NCBI GenBank assembly: GCA_023390985.1
Contig: JAEWBU010000325.1
Location: 1-47,466 of the forward strand
DNA length: 47,466 nt
Direction of reading: 5' to 3'
From: Pseudomonadota bacterium
GTDB taxonomy: Bacteria > Pseudomonadota > Gammaproteobacteria > Burkholderiales > Burkholderiaceae_C
This document shows positions 24,886 through 32,044 of the stretch, one piece after another (the stretch's first letter is position 1; each line of letters begins with the position of its first letter). The notes beneath the pieces were generated by a model. It had not been told where the DNA came from, did no database searches, and was given only the letters and a program-made list of their open reading frames with translations. A program made the translations under genes and the position numbers.

Positions 24886-25052
24886 CTGGATGGTTGTGCC
24901 GGATCGCTCAACAGGTTTGTCCCCGGAGACCTGCACGGACGGGGCAGGGCAGGTCGAGCAGGGCGCCGGTGACGTCGCCCTCGATCTTCGCGGGTTCGTT
25001 GAACGGGCCGCGCGGTTCCCCTGTCTTTCCCTAGTAGTTCTATTTCTTAGAG

Positions 25053-25067
25053 TAGTAGTAGTAGTAG
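25053..25067 (+). promoter_or_regulatory. DnaA-trio-like tract 2 (five TAG triplets)
   Basis: Same triplet number as in unit 1 and the same 14-nt GC-rich spacer (25068-25081) to its box, although the spacer sequence itself has diverged. Confidence 0.6.
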
Positions 25068-25081
25068 AGCTCGGCGCTCGG

Positions 25082-25090
25082 TGTGGACAA
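25082..25090 (-). promoter_or_regulatory. DnaA box 2A, TTGTCCACA
   Basis: TGTGGACAA on the plus strand, one mismatch from consensus, at the position corresponding to the perfect box of unit 1. Confidence 0.6.
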
Positions 25091-25200
25091 CGCCGATTTC
25101 TCCTGACCCGACAACGACTTGCCGTCGTTTGAAGGATGTGGGGAAGGGCGCTCCCGCGCTGTCGCGCCAAAAGGGACAAGTCCAGTCGAACGGTCGAGCT

Positions 25201-25209
25201 TGTGGACAA
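25201..25209 (-). promoter_or_regulatory. DnaA box 2B, TTGTCCACA
   Basis: TGTGGACAA on the plus strand, exactly 324 bp after box 1B. Confidence 0.6.
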
Positions 25210-25260
25210 CCCATCGGTTGTGCCGGAAGGCTCAACAGGGTTGTCCCTAGGAAGTTCGTT

Positions 25261-25845
25261 CTAGTTTGGCTGCAGCCGCTCCGCCGCCCACAGCACCTGG
25301 TCGATGACGCCCTGCACCCGCTTGCGGGCGGCCTCGGCGATCAGGTTGCCGTCGGAGTCGAAGGCGTCACCCGCGCGTGAGAGCGCATAGCTCACCGGCG
25401 AGACCCAGCAGTGCAGGTTGAGCAGCAGCGGCGCCAGATGGCTTTGTGAACGCAACCCGCCCAGCGCCCCGGGCGAAGCGCTGAGCATGCCGACCACCTT
25501 GCCGCGCGTAGAACGAAAGTCGTCGTTCCAGACCGGGTCGCCCTTGACCGGGCTGGAGATCCAGTCGAGCGTGTTCTTCAGCAGGGCGGGGTAGCTGGCG
25601 TTGTATTCGGGCGCGCAGACGATCCAGGCGGGGTGTTCGAAGAAGAGCTGCTTGAGCCGCATCACGTCGGCCGGCGTGCCCTGCGCCTCGAGGTCGGCGT
25701 TGTACATGGGCACGTCGAACTCGCCGAGTTCGATGTGCGTGACCTCGGCGCCGGCGGCGCGTGCCAGGCCGGCGGTCACTTTCGCCAGCTTGCGGTTGTA
25801 CGACTGCTGCCGGGTGCTCCCGGCGAAGACAAGGCGTTTGACCAT
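25261..25845 (-). CDS. NADPH-dependent FMN reductase family protein
   Basis: A 194-residue flavodoxin-fold reductase. The phosphate loop is AGSTRQQSYNRKLA (8-21) and the flavin-binding stretch is CAPEYNASYPALLKNTLDWIS. Such enzymes reduce FMN, quinones, azo dyes or chromate in the cytoplasm. No strong ribosome site before ATG 25845. The gene ends next to the origin-like repeats and is divergent from mnmG across 135 bp. Confidence 0.9.
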   Translation of the reverse strand: MVKRLVFAGSTRQQSYNRKLAKVTAGLARAAGAEVTHIELGEFDVPMYNADLEAQGTPADVMRLKQLFFEHPAWIVCAPEYNASYPALLKNTLDWISSPVKGDPVWNDDFRSTRGKVVGMLSASPGALGGLRSQSHLAPLLLNLHCWVSPVSYALSRAGDAFDSDGNLIAEAARKRVQGVIDQVLWAAERLQPN

Positions 25846-25980
25846 GGAGCCATTGCATCACGGTGCCCGGTTCGCTGCAGCAGTGGACGCCCCTCGGCAA
25901 GGACTTGCAGCTGAAAAGTAAAATGGAGGGTTCCCTGGTCTTCCCCTGACCGCCCGCGCCCGGCCAAAGGCGCCCACTCC

Positions 25981-27930
25981 ATGCTCTATCCCGAAGAATT
26001 CGACGTCATCGTCGTCGGTGGCGGCCATGCCGGCACCGAAGCAGCCCTCGCCGCCGCGCGCATGGGATGCAAGACGCTGCTCCTGACCCACAACATCGAG
26101 ACGCTGGGCCAGATGAGCTGCAACCCGTCGATCGGCGGCATCGGCAAGGGCCACCTGGTCAAGGAAGTGGATGCGCTGGGTGGCGCGATGGCCATCGCCA
26201 CCGACGAGGCGGGAATCCAGTTCCGCATCCTCAACAGCTCCAAGGGCCCGGCCGTGCGCGCCACCCGGGCCCAGGCCGACCGCATCCTCTACAAGGCTTC
26301 GATCCGCCGCCGGCTGGAGAACCAGCCCAACCTCACGCTGTTCCAGCAAGCCGTCGACGACCTGATGGTCGAGGGCGATCGCGTGGTCGGCGCGGTGACG
26401 CAGGTCGGCATTCGCTTCCGCTCGCGCACCGTGGTGCTGACGGCCGGCACTTTCCTGGACGGCAAGATCCACGTCGGGCTGAACAACTATGCGGCCGGCC
26501 GGGCAGGGGACCCGCCCGCCGTGTCGCTGTCGGGCCGGCTCAAGGAACTGAAGCTGCCGCAGGGTCGGCTGAAGACCGGGACGCCGCCGCGCATCGACGG
26601 CCGGACCATCGACTTCTCCCAGTGCGAGGAGCAACCCGGCGACCTGGATCCGGTGCCGGTGTTCAGCTTCATGGGCCGGGCGGACATGCATCCGCGCCAG
26701 GTGCCGTGCTGGATCACGCATACCAACGAGCGCACCCACGAGATCATCCGGTCCGGCTTCGACCGCAGCCCGATGTTCACCGGGAAGATCGAAGGCGTCG
26801 GCCCGCGCTACTGCCCCAGTGTGGAAGACAAGATCAACCGGTTCGCGGACAAGGACAGCCATCAGGTCTTCCTGGAGCCGGAAGGGCTGACCACCAACGA
26901 GTTCTATCCGAACGGGATTTCCACCAGCCTGCCGTTCGACGTGCAGCTGGGCCTGGTGCGCACGCTTCCCGGGCTGGAGAACGCCCACATCCTGCGGCCT
27001 GGCTATGCGATCGAGTACGACTACTTTGACCCGCGTTCGCTCAAGAGCAGCTTCGAGACGCGCCAGATCGGCGGGCTGTTCTTCGCTGGACAGATCAATG
27101 GCACCACCGGCTACGAAGAGGCGGCGGCGCAGGGCCTGTTCGCCGGCATCAACGCGGCGCTGCAGTGCCAGGACCGCGAGGCCTGGCTGCCGCGCCGGGA
27201 CGAGGCCTACCTCGGCGTGCTGGTCGACGACTTGATCACCAAGGGCGTGACCGAGCCGTACCGCATGTTCACCAGCCGCGCCGAGTTCCGGTTGCAGCTG
27301 CGTGAGGACAACGCGGACATGCGACTGACCGAGGCCGGCCGCAAGATGGGCCTGGTCCCGGACGAGCAGTGGGACGCCTTCAACCGCAAGCGCGACGCTG
27401 TTTCACGTGAAACGCTGAGGTTGAAGTCGGTCTGGGTGAATCCCCGCAGCCTGCCGGCGGCCGAGTCCGAGCGGGTGCTGGGCAAGTCCATCGAGCACGA
27501 GCACAACCTGTTCGATCTGCTGCGCCGGCCGAACATCGGTTACGGCCAGCTGATGACCCTGGAGCAGGGCAGGCACGTATCGGCTGAGGTTTCACGTGAA
27601 ACACTCGGCGACCTCTACGAACCCGTGGTCGAGCAGCTGGAGATCGGCGCCAAGTACGCCGGCTACATCGAGCGGCAAAAGGACGAGGTGGAGCGCGCCG
27701 CGCATTACGAGAACCTGCGTCTGCCGGCCGAGCTGGACTACATGCAGGTGGCCGCGTTGTCGATCGAGGTTCGCCAGAAACTCACCCGTCATCGCCCGGA
27801 AACCCTGGGCATGGCTTCGCGCATCTCGGGCGTCACCCCGGCGGCGATCTCGCTGTTGCTGGTGCACCTGAAGAAGAACAAGTTCAAGGGTTTCGCCGAG
27901 GCCGCCAACCAGGCGCAGCAGGCCGCATGA
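25981..27930 (+). CDS. mnmG: tRNA uridine-5-carboxymethylaminomethyl(34) synthesis protein MnmG
   Basis: FAD enzyme of 649 residues that, with MnmE, modifies the wobble uridine of certain tRNAs. The Rossmann FAD motif is VIVVGGGHAGTEAALAAARMG (GGGHAGTEAA at 13-22), followed by CNPSIGGIGKGHLVKEVDALGG; GLFFAGQINGTTGYEEAAAQG is the second FAD block, and EPYRMFTSRAEFRL is a family signature. Full length. First gene of the run mnmG-rsmG-lysE-parA-hydrolase-parB, all on one strand. Two parS sites lie inside its 3' half, where they encode VSRET twice. The rsmG start overlaps its stop (ATGA). Confidence 0.98.
   Translation: MLYPEEFDVIVVGGGHAGTEAALAAARMGCKTLLLTHNIETLGQMSCNPSIGGIGKGHLVKEVDALGGAMAIATDEAGIQFRILNSSKGPAVRATRAQADRILYKASIRRRLENQPNLTLFQQAVDDLMVEGDRVVGAVTQVGIRFRSRTVVLTAGTFLDGKIHVGLNNYAAGRAGDPPAVSLSGRLKELKLPQGRLKTGTPPRIDGRTIDFSQCEEQPGDLDPVPVFSFMGRADMHPRQVPCWITHTNERTHEIIRSGFDRSPMFTGKIEGVGPRYCPSVEDKINRFADKDSHQVFLEPEGLTTNEFYPNGISTSLPFDVQLGLVRTLPGLENAHILRPGYAIEYDYFDPRSLKSSFETRQIGGLFFAGQINGTTGYEEAAAQGLFAGINAALQCQDREAWLPRRDEAYLGVLVDDLITKGVTEPYRMFTSRAEFRLQLREDNADMRLTEAGRKMGLVPDEQWDAFNRKRDAVSRETLRLKSVWVNPRSLPAAESERVLGKSIEHEHNLFDLLRRPNIGYGQLMTLEQGRHVSAEVSRETLGDLYEPVVEQLEIGAKYAGYIERQKDEVERAAHYENLRLPAELDYMQVAALSIEVRQKLTRHRPETLGMASRISGVTPAAISLLLVHLKKNKFKGFAEAANQAQQAA
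27399..27414. promoter_or_regulatory. parS: parS site 1
   Basis: TGTTTCACGTGAAACG, 15 of 16 matches to the ParB target TGTTTCACGTGAAACA. Inside mnmG. Confidence 0.93.
27588..27603. promoter_or_regulatory. parS: parS site 2
   Basis: GGTTTCACGTGAAACA, 15 of 16 matches; the mismatch is the first base. Inside mnmG, 189 bp after site 1, in the same reading frame (both give VSRET). Confidence 0.93.
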
Positions 27931-28574
27931 GCCTGGCGGCTCGACTCGATGCCGGGCTGCAGTCGCTCGGGCTGGACTTGTCCGAAGCCCAGCCCGACCT
28001 GCTGCTGCGCTACCTGGAAATGCTCGGCAAATGGAACCAGGTCTACAACCTCACGGCCGTGCGCGACCCGAACGAGATGCTGACCCAGCATCTGCTCGAC
28101 AGCCTGGCTGTGGTCGAACCGCTGGGGCGCCAGACCGGCGGCAAGGCGGGACGACTGCTTGACGTGGGTTCGGGCGGTGGACTCCCCGGGGCGGTCATCG
28201 CGATCTGCTGCCCGCAACTCAGGGTGGATTGCCTGGATGCCGTCGGCAAGAAGGCGGCCTTCGTGCAGCAGGTTGCCGCCGGGCTCGGCCTTCCAAACCT
28301 GCGCGGAGTTCACGGCCGAGTGGAGCGGGTGGCCGACCAGTATGACGTGGTCAGCTCCCGGGCTTTCGCCTCTTTGGCGGACTTCGTGAACGGTTCCCGG
28401 CAAGCGCTGGCAGAGCAGGGCGTCTGGCTGGCGATGAAGGGCAAGCGGCCGGACGACGAGATCGAGGCCCTGCCGGCCGACGTGGCTGTGTTTCACGTGG
28501 AACAGTTGAGCGTGCCGGAATTGGCTGCGCAGCGCTGCATCGTCTGGATGCGGCCGGTCGCCGAGAACCGCTGA
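27927..28574 (+). CDS. rsmG: 16S rRNA (guanine527-N7)-methyltransferase RsmG
   Basis: A 215-residue SAM-dependent methyltransferase acting on 16S rRNA G527. Family features are LLRYLEMLGKWNQVYNLTAVRDPNEMLTQHLLDSLAVV near the N-terminus, SAM motif LLDVGSGGGLPGAVIAI (about 72-88) and VVSSRAFASLADFV. The 4-nt ATGA overlap with mnmG couples the two. The third parS site is near its 3' end, encoding VFHVEQ. Loss of RsmG is known to give low-level streptomycin resistance. Confidence 0.97.
   Translation: MSLAARLDAGLQSLGLDLSEAQPDLLLRYLEMLGKWNQVYNLTAVRDPNEMLTQHLLDSLAVVEPLGRQTGGKAGRLLDVGSGGGLPGAVIAICCPQLRVDCLDAVGKKAAFVQQVAAGLGLPNLRGVHGRVERVADQYDVVSSRAFASLADFVNGSRQALAEQGVWLAMKGKRPDDEIEALPADVAVFHVEQLSVPELAAQRCIVWMRPVAENR
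28489..28504. promoter_or_regulatory. parS: parS site 3
   Basis: TGTTTCACGTGGAACA, 15 of 16 matches, with the mismatch inside the right arm. Located in the 3' end of rsmG, 0.7 kb before parA. Confidence 0.9.
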
Positions 28575-28612
28575 CATACACTCGGCGCTCCACAAGAGAT
28601 TCCGGGGGATTC

Positions 28613-29227
28613 ATGTTCGGCGTAGCGGACTACGGCGCCTTCGTCGCCGCGATCATCATCTTTCTCGCCATCCCCGGACCCGGAAACCTGGCCCTGATCA
28701 CCTCCACCAGCAAGGGCGGAGTCCCCGCCGGGCTGGCGGCGACGCTGGGCATCATCGCCGGCGACCAGGTGCTGATGTGGGCCGCGGTGGCCGGCGTGGC
28801 CGCGCTGCTGCTGGCTTACCCCACCGCCTTCCATGCCGTTCAATGGTTGGGCGCAGGCTACCTGGCTTGGCTCGGCCTCAAGATGCTGCTGGCCAAGCCC
28901 GGCAGCGCTCCCATCCTGAACATCCAGCCGCGTCATTACTTCCGTCAGGCGGCGGCGATCACGCTGCTGAACCCCAAGGCCATCGTGTTCTACATGGCCT
29001 TCTTCCCGCTGTTCGTGGATCCGCAACGGCACCAGGGCCTGGTCACCTTCGGCGCGATGGCCATCACGATCGCCGCGCTGACCTTCGCCTACGGGCTGAT
29101 CGCCGTGCTGCTTACCCACTTCCTCGCGGCCCGGATGCGGTCCAACCCGATGATCGGCCGGGTGCTCGAGAAGGTCGCCGGGCTCTGCCTGATCGGCTTC
29201 GGCGTCAAGCTCGCCATTTCCAGGTAA
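28613..29227 (+). CDS. LysE/RhtB family exporter
   Basis: Inner-membrane amino-acid exporter of 204 residues with about six helices. The N-terminal signature is FLAIPGPGNLALITSTSKGG, and mid-protein NPKAIVFYMAFFPLFVD is the second conserved block. The exported substrate (Lys, Thr, homoserine or another small molecule) is not predictable. It sits between rsmG and parA, 4 nt from the parA start, so it probably belongs to the same transcript although its function is unrelated. Confidence 0.92.
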   Translation: MFGVADYGAFVAAIIIFLAIPGPGNLALITSTSKGGVPAGLAATLGIIAGDQVLMWAAVAGVAALLLAYPTAFHAVQWLGAGYLAWLGLKMLLAKPGSAPILNIQPRHYFRQAAAITLLNPKAIVFYMAFFPLFVDPQRHQGLVTFGAMAITIAALTFAYGLIAVLLTHFLAARMRSNPMIGRVLEKVAGLCLIGFGVKLAISR

Positions 29228-29231
29228 GCGC

Positions 29232-30002
29232 ATGGCCAAGATCTTCTGCATCGCCAACCAGAAGGGCGGCGTCGGCAAGACGACCACCACCGTCAACCTC
29301 GCCGCCGGCCTGGCGCGCATCGGCCAGCGGGTGCTGATGGTGGACCTGGATCCGCAGGGCAATGCCACCATGGGTTCGGGCGTGGACAAGCGCAAGCTCG
29401 AACTCACGGTCTACGACGTGCTGCTGGAGTCCGCCTCGGTCGTCGAAGCGCGGGTGCACAGCGACAAGTGCGGCTACGACGTGCTGGGCGCCAACCGCGA
29501 ACTGGCCGGCGCCGAAGTCGAACTGGTGGACGTGGAGCGCCGCGAGCGGCGGCTGCGCGAGGCGCTGTCCCAAGTGGACGAGAACTACGACTTCGTCCTG
29601 ATCGATTGCCCGCCATCGCTGTCCATGCTCACCCTCAACGGCCTGTGCTCGGCCCACGGCGTGATCGTGCCGATGCAGTGCGAGTACTTCGCGCTCGAGG
29701 GCTTGACCGACCTGGTCAACACCATCAAGCAGGTGCACGCCAACCTGAACAAGGACCTGCAGATCATCGGCTTGCTGCGCGTGATGTTCGATCCGCGCAT
29801 CACGCTGCAGCAGCAGGTGAGCGACCAGCTCAAGGCGCACTTCAAGGACAAGGTGTTCGACACCGTGATCCCGCGCAACGTGCGCCTGGCCGAGGCGCCC
29901 AGCTACGGCCTGCCGGGCGTGGTGTTCGATCCGGCCGCGCGCGGCAGCCAGGCCTTCATCGAATTCGCGAAAGAGATGGTCGAGCGCATCAAGAAGATGT
30001 GA
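29232..30002 (+). CDS. parA: Chromosome partitioning ATPase ParA (Soj)
   Basis: A 256-residue ParA ATPase that moves ParB-parS complexes over the nucleoid. The deviant Walker A is KGGVGKTTTT (Lys11 signature lysine, Lys16), Walker A' is VDLDPQGNAT and Walker B is VLIDCPPSL. No N-terminal HTH, so this is the chromosomal (type Ib-like, Soj) form. The ribosome site AGG lies in the lysE stop region. Co-directional with parB but separated from it by a hydrolase gene. Confidence 0.97.
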   Translation: MAKIFCIANQKGGVGKTTTTVNLAAGLARIGQRVLMVDLDPQGNATMGSGVDKRKLELTVYDVLLESASVVEARVHSDKCGYDVLGANRELAGAEVELVDVERRERRLREALSQVDENYDFVLIDCPPSLSMLTLNGLCSAHGVIVPMQCEYFALEGLTDLVNTIKQVHANLNKDLQIIGLLRVMFDPRITLQQQVSDQLKAHFKDKVFDTVIPRNVRLAEAPSYGLPGVVFDPAARGSQAFIEFAKEMVERIKKM

Positions 30003-30019
30003 CGACCCGGCCCGTGGCC

Positions 30020-30559
30020 ATGAAGCCTTCGAACGTCCTCATCCTCCCCGGCTGGGAGAACAGTGGCCCGCGGCACTGGCAGTCGCTGTGGGAGCGGCAG
30101 CACGGCTACCTGCGCGTGGAGCAGCACGACTGGATGCAGCCGCTGCGCGGCGACTGGATCACGCGGCTGGAGGAAGTGCTGCTCACGCGCGACGAACCGG
30201 CCGTGCTGGTGGCCCACAGCCTGGGCTGCATCCTGGTCGCGGCCTGGGCTTCGGTGACGCGCAATGCCGACCGGGTGAAGGCCGCGCTGCTGGTCGCCCC
30301 CGGCGACGTCGAACGGCCGGAGATCCGCGCGCAGCTCCGCAGCTGGTCGCCCATCGTGAGGCAGCCGCTGCCTTTCCCGAGCGTGCTGGTGGGCAGCCGG
30401 AACGATCCGTACTGCGACTTCGAGCGCGCCCGGTCATTCGCGCAAGCGTGGGGCAGCCGATTCATCGACCACGGCCCTCGCGGCCACATCAACGCCGACT
30501 CGGGCCTGGGCAGCTGGCCGGAAGGCCAGCTGCTGCTGCAGGACCTGATCGCCCTTTAA
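30020..30559 (+). CDS. RBBP9/YdeN family alpha/beta hydrolase
   Basis: A 179-residue small serine hydrolase. Its start, VLILPGWENSGPRHWQSLWE, is the RBBP9/YdeN signature, Ser67 is in AHSLGC, Asp is in SRNDPY and His in PRGHIN. An in-frame GTG at 30014 is an alternative start. It lies 17 nt after parA and 15 nt before parB, so all three should be on one mRNA. Substrate unknown; a role in partitioning is not known for the family. Confidence 0.9.
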   Translation: MKPSNVLILPGWENSGPRHWQSLWERQHGYLRVEQHDWMQPLRGDWITRLEEVLLTRDEPAVLVAHSLGCILVAAWASVTRNADRVKAALLVAPGDVERPEIRAQLRSWSPIVRQPLPFPSVLVGSRNDPYCDFERARSFAQAWGSRFIDHGPRGHINADSGLGSWPEGQLLLQDLIAL

Positions 30560-30574
30560 GAGAAAAGCATTCCC

Positions 30575-31495
30575 ATGGTGACCAAGAAACCCAAGGGCCT
30601 CGGCCGCGGCCTCGAAGCCCTGCTCGGCCCCACCGCCAGCGACACCGCGAACTCCGATGCGCCCGCCGCCAATCCGGGCCTGCCCGCCACGCTGCGGCTG
30701 GCGGACATGGTGCCCGGCATGTACCAGCCGCGCACGCGCATGGACGAAGGCGCGCTCTACGAGCTGGCCGAGTCGATCAAGGCGCAGGGCATCATGCAGC
30801 CGATCCTGGTGCGCAAGCTCGGGGACGGCGCCAACGCCGGGAAGTACGAAATCATCGCGGGCGAGCGCCGCTTCCGCGCCGCCAAGCTGGCCGGCCTGGA
30901 CAGCGTGCCGGTGCTGGTGCGCGACGTGCCCAACGAGGCCGCGGCCGCGATGGCGCTGATCGAGAACATCCAGCGCGAGGACCTCAACCCGCTGGAAGAA
31001 GCGCAGGGCCTCTCGCGCCTGATCCGCGAGTTCGGCCTGACGCACGAACAGGCCGCGCAGGCCGTGGGCCGGTCGCGCAGCGCCGCGTCCAACCTGCTGC
31101 GCCTGCTGAACCTGGCCGACCCGGTGCAGACCATGCTGATGGCCGGCGACCTGGACATGGGCCATGCCCGCGCGCTGCTGGCGCTGGACCGCGCCAACCA
31201 GATCACCGCCGCCCAGCAGATCTCGGCGAAGAAGCTGTCGGTGCGCGAGGCGGAAACGCTGGTCAAGCGCGTCGGCGCCGAGTTCAACCTGACCTCGCCC
31301 AAGCCCAAGAAGGAAAAGTCGCGCGACCTCAAGCGGGTGGAGGAAGAACTCTCCGACCTGCTGACCGCCGAGGTCGAGGTGCGGGTGAAGAAGCGCGTCA
31401 AGCGAGCCGGCCAGTTCGAGGAAATGGGCGAGCTGGCGATCCAGTTCGGCTCGCTGGACGCGCTGAACGGGCTGATTGAGCGCCTGCGCGGCTGA
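30575..31495 (+). CDS. parB: Chromosome partitioning protein ParB (Spo0J)
   Basis: A 306-residue CTP-dependent parS-binding clamp. It starts with the usual KPKGLGRGLEALLG. The ParB/Srx CTPase domain carries GERRFRAA (96-103), the CTP/arginine motif, and ALIENIQREDLNPLEEA. The HTH domain is LTHEQAAQAVGRSRSAASNLLRLL (about 155-178), followed by a C-terminal dimerisation helix. Cognate parS sites lie 2.1-3.2 kb upstream. The preceding AAGAGAAAAG is the likely ribosome site. Confidence 0.97.
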   Translation: MVTKKPKGLGRGLEALLGPTASDTANSDAPAANPGLPATLRLADMVPGMYQPRTRMDEGALYELAESIKAQGIMQPILVRKLGDGANAGKYEIIAGERRFRAAKLAGLDSVPVLVRDVPNEAAAAMALIENIQREDLNPLEEAQGLSRLIREFGLTHEQAAQAVGRSRSAASNLLRLLNLADPVQTMLMAGDLDMGHARALLALDRANQITAAQQISAKKLSVREAETLVKRVGAEFNLTSPKPKKEKSRDLKRVEEELSDLLTAEVEVRVKKRVKRAGQFEEMGELAIQFGSLDALNGLIERLRG

Positions 31496-31540
31496 CCGCG
31501 CACCCGCGCTGCGCTACGCTGCGGCGGGGGAGGTGAACCC

Positions 31541-32032
31541 ATGCCGCAGCCATCGATCCGGGCCCTGACGGCCGCGACCGTCTTCGCCGTTGCGAGCGCC
31601 TTCGCGCAGACCGCGACCAACCACTTCGACGATCCGTTCCTGCGCGCCACCTCGGCGCTGCCCGGCTGCCCCGAGCCCGCGGGTCCGCGCTACACGCCCG
31701 AGCAGGTGCGCGAGGAGGCGCATTCGCGAGCGCAGCACGGCACCAGCTGCTACCACTCGGGCCGCTGCCGCCTGCCCAACGCCTACCTGTACGACAAGGA
31801 GATCGCGCCGCGCGCCGTGCAGTACCTGCAGCGCGACGAGCGGCTGGCCGACAGCAGCGTGTGGATCACCGTGCAGCGGCGCATCGTGTTCCTGCAGGGA
31901 TGCGTGAAGACGCGCGGGCAGGCGGAGACGATGGAGCGGTCGGTGGGGCTGATCGACGATGTGATGGGGGTGGTGAACCAGCTGTCGGCGCCGGGGGAGG
32001 CGCCGAAGTACCCGCTGGCCGAAGGGCGCTGA
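31541..32032 (+). CDS. Exported BON-domain protein
   Basis: A 163-residue protein with a short signal peptide (1-22, ending AFA). A Cys-containing middle (LPGCPEP, GTSCYHSGRCRLPN) may form disulfides. The C-terminal BON domain spans about 95-150 (VQYLQRDERLADSSVWITVQRRIVFLQGCV ... VGLIDDVMGVVNQL). BON domains of OsmY/DolP-type proteins bind membranes or contribute to envelope stress tolerance. A strong GGAGGTGA site precedes the start. The last 130 bp have G-rich third positions. Confidence 0.82.
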   Translation: MPQPSIRALTAATVFAVASAFAQTATNHFDDPFLRATSALPGCPEPAGPRYTPEQVREEAHSRAQHGTSCYHSGRCRLPNAYLYDKEIAPRAVQYLQRDERLADSSVWITVQRRIVFLQGCVKTRGQAETMERSVGLIDDVMGVVNQLSAPGEAPKYPLAEGR

Positions 32033-32039
32033 GCGCCCT
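32023..32039. terminator. Compact hairpin over the BON gene stop codon
   Basis: AGGGCGC pairs with GCGCCCT and the TGA stop forms the 3-nt loop. It lies between convergent genes 12 bp apart, but no U-tract follows, so it may slow rather than end transcription. Confidence 0.35.
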
Positions 32040-32044
32040 CCGCC

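Larger units (their letters stand above)
24717..24926 (+). repeat. Origin-like direct repeat, unit 1
   Basis: Aligns without any gap to unit 2, 324 bp downstream. I count 156 identities in 206 columns (24721-24926 against 25045-25250). Identity is near complete in the TAG tract, DnaA-type boxes, the 16-nt block and the GGGACAAG/TTGTCC elements, and low in the spacers, whose lengths are nevertheless kept. Confidence 0.9.
25041..25250 (+). repeat. Origin-like direct repeat, unit 2
   Basis: Second copy, in register with unit 1. Its left flank is less AT-rich, though it carries an extra TAGTAG at 25032-25037. The unit ends 10 bp before the stop of the FMN reductase gene. Confidence 0.9.
24695..25260. 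other. oriC: Candidate chromosomal replication origin region (non-coding, duplicated module)
   Basis: The longest gene-free stretch in the window (566 bp), between the YkgJ start and the FMN reductase stop, about 0.7 kb left of mnmG. It contains two direct copies of a roughly 210-bp module with a period of exactly 324 bp. Each module reads: five TAG triplets, 14-nt GC-rich spacer, DnaA box, an invariant 16-nt block (24801-24816 and 25125-25140), GGGACAAGTCC, a second DnaA-type box, and TTGTCC. Copy 1 is flanked by a 35-nt segment that is 77 percent AT. Trio, GC-rich spacer and DnaA box in this order are the basal unwinding element of bacterial origins. Short frames across it are not genes. 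Known: oriC is often next to mnmG, parA and parB. Inferred: this is oriC or part of a bipartite origin. Confidence 0.65.

Noticed and set aside
24729..25067. TAG triplet runs as a simple microsatellite or CRISPR-like repeat
   Set aside because: Exactly five units in both copies with a fixed 14-nt distance to a DnaA box argues for a functional site rather than slippage; no spacer-repeat array or cas genes exist.
24759..25380. Several short plus- and minus-strand frames across the origin-like repeats
   Set aside because: They cross both repeat units in different frames, lack conserved starts and family similarity, and the conservation between units follows DNA motifs, not codons.
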